Made by a program: the position numbers and the translations under genes
Assembly: GCF_020091585.1 (NCBI RefSeq)
Contig: NZ_CP083583.1
Coordinates: 930,001 to 994,000, forward strand
Source of the DNA: Kovacikia minuta CCNUW1
Lineage (GTDB): Bacteria > Cyanobacteriota > Cyanobacteriia > Leptolyngbyales > Leptolyngbyaceae
Reading direction: 5' to 3'
Length of the DNA: 64,000 bases
In this document: one piece after another, positions 62,757 to 64,000 of the stretch
How the letters are laid out: every line of letters starts with the position of its first letter
Numbering within the stretch: the stretch's first letter is position 1
Notes under the pieces: model-generated
Told to the model about the DNA's origin: nothing
Database searches by the model: none
What the model saw: the letters and a program-made list of their open reading frames with translations, nothing else

Positions 62757-64000
62757 ATGGCAACCTCCTCTCCCCTCAAGGACTTCTTCATTAGCTATAA
62801 CCGTCACGATAAACACTGGGCCGAGTGGATCGCCTGGACCTTAGAGGAAGCGGGTTACAGTGTCGTGATTCAGGCATGGGACTTCCGCCCCGGTGGGAAC
62901 TTCGTGCTCGACATGCAACGGGCCTCAGCGGAGTGCGAGAAGATGATCGCGGTTCTCTCAGAGACCTACCTCACCTCAGAGTACACCCAATCCGAATGGG
63001 GTGCTGCCTTTGCGGGGGACCCTCGAGAGCTTGAAGCGCAAGCTGATTCCGGTAAGGGTAGGAGAATGCCGTCCTGAAGGGGTGTTACGGACCATTGTGT
63101 ATGTGGATCTGGTGGGCGTAGCGGAGGAGGAGGCTGCCCGATTGGTGTTAGATGCCCTCAAGGAACGGGCAAAGCCAGCACAGAAACCGGGATTTCCAGG
63201 GGCGGTGACTCCAAGAGAAGAGAGGGTGGAACCGGAAGCTGTAGCGTTTCCAGGGAAAGAGCCAATAGGCGAAACACCAGCAAAGCCAGTCGCTCCGACC
63301 CTTGAGTTTGAAGTAGTGACGCTAGAAGTCAAGCGATCGGGTGGAATCATAGGACTGGCGCAGAAGGTAGAACTGCTAACCCATCGCCATCCAGGGAAAG
63401 CAGAGTATCGAGTTGAAGATTTAGGGAATGGATTCAGCCTGGAGCTAATGGCGATTCCGGGCGGTACCTTTCAGATGGGGACACCAGATACAGAAGAAGG
63501 ACGCTCAAACGACGAAGGTCCACTCCATCGAATCACCGTCAAGCCCTTTTTGATGAGTAAGTATTCGATTATTCAAGCTCATTGGCAAATGGTGGCAGCT
63601 TTACCAAAGGTCAATCAAGACCTCAATCCAGACCCCTCCCACTTCAAAGGAGTGAACCATCCGGTCGAGCAAGTTTCCTGGCACGATGCCGTCGAGTTTT
63701 GCGATCGCTTATCCCGCAAAACGGGGCGTAAGTATCGCTTGCCCAGTGAAGCGGAGTGGGAGTATGCCTGCCGAGCCGGAACCACAACACCCTTTCACTT
63801 TGGTGAAACGATCACAACCGATCTGGCGAATTATCGGGGAACAGACAGGGAATATGAGGGCAAAACCTTACCTGGCTTCTACGGATCTGGACCGAAAGGA
63901 GAATGCCGGGAACAAACTACTGAAGTAGGTAGTTTTCCACCGAACATGTTTGGTTTATACGACATGCATGGCAATGTCTGGGAATGGTGCCTAGACCATT
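62757..64000 (+). CDS. TIR - FGE-sulfatase (C-type-lectin-fold) fusion, frameshifted, cut by window edge
   Basis: The N-terminal TIR domain (KDFFISYNRHDKHWAEW, Glu80 in YTQSEWGAAF) is close to the TIR of the upstream gene. One extra base near 63024 shifts the frame. In the next frame LKRKLIPVRVGECRPEGVL completes the TIR domain. A linker (about 63120-63420) follows, then an FGE-sulfatase/SUMF1 domain: MAIPGGTFQMGTPD, HPVEQVSWHDAVEFC, YRLPSEAEWEYACRAGT and FGLYDMHGNVWEWCLD to the window end. FGE-like domains serve as ligand-binding modules and are frequent targets of diversity-generating retroelements in cyanobacteria. The C-terminal end is outside the window. It was read without a stop to 64000. 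Confidence 0.82.

Noticed and set aside
1-64000. CRISPR-Cas, retron, or reverse-transcriptase genes
   Set aside because: No YxDD-type polymerase motif, Cas signature or repeat-spacer array is seen in any of the conserved frames of this window.

Overview
The window looks like the genome of a filamentous-type cyanobacterium. The GCGATCGC (HIP1) octamer and its GCGATCG core occur throughout. DUF2808 and WG-repeat proteins, giant Ig/FG-GAP surface proteins, GTAGGATGCGTTA-type REPs and a CysH with the APS-reductase cysteine signature all fit that group. The species cannot be named from the sequence. Gene order is a patchwork of ordinary chromosomal genes, mobile elements and a plasmid-like right end.

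Left third (1-22.9 kb). An RND efflux operon (adaptor tail plus permease) converges on a small accessory island (3.6-6.3 kb) holding an unusual tRNA, two unknown proteins, an 82-aa cyanobacterial protein and a 57-aa ribbon-helix-helix protein. A MarR / EmrA-like / EmrB-like drug-export operon follows, with the adaptor broken by two single-base frameshifts. Then come a DUF1345 membrane protein, a DM13 lipoprotein next to a membrane-anchored flavin/2Fe-2S reductase, a frameshifted TTC38-like TPR protein, a PhnD-like binding protein, an SDR translationally coupled to a cNMP-domain histidine kinase, a LysR regulator upstream of cysH, an EamA transporter and a DUF2808 protein.

Middle (23-51.3 kb). 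This part is dominated by transposition: IS110, two different IS4-family elements, an IS5-family element plus an IS5 remnant, an IS630 fragment, two nearly identical ISKra4-type copies, and a RAYT transposase bracketed by inverted REPs. Several insertions can be read back to their targets. IS5 splits a TPR lipoprotein and ISKra4 splits the RAYT tail; ISKra4 also splits a giant Ig/FG-GAP surface protein with a C-terminal GHL10-like glycosidase region. In each of the three cases the open frame is restored when the element and one target duplication are removed. Between the elements sit an aldo/keto reductase, an SPL-family radical SAM protein, a GST, a GH19-like lysozyme/chitinase, a WG-repeat protein and pseudogenes (two SDRs, a GT2, an FG-GAP fragment).

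Right end (51.3-64 kb). This part resembles a plasmid or integrative element. It has a four-gene unknown operon, a family of long diverged non-coding repeats (here called E and F), a receiver domain lacking its phospho-Asp, and a 500-bp palindrome-rich segment directly upstream of a parA / small DNA-binding partner pair. A frameshifted PD-(D/E)XK nuclease gene follows. The window ends with two adjacent TIR genes: a TIR-STAND ATPase-TPR protein (NLR-like) and a TIR-FGE-sulfatase fusion cut by the window edge. The TIR pair is the best candidate for a new system, plausibly immune signalling and possibly diversified by a retroelement.

At least ten genes carry single-base frameshifts while both flanking frames stay well conserved. 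Either the assembly has residual indel errors or decay is widespread; raw reads are needed to tell these apart.
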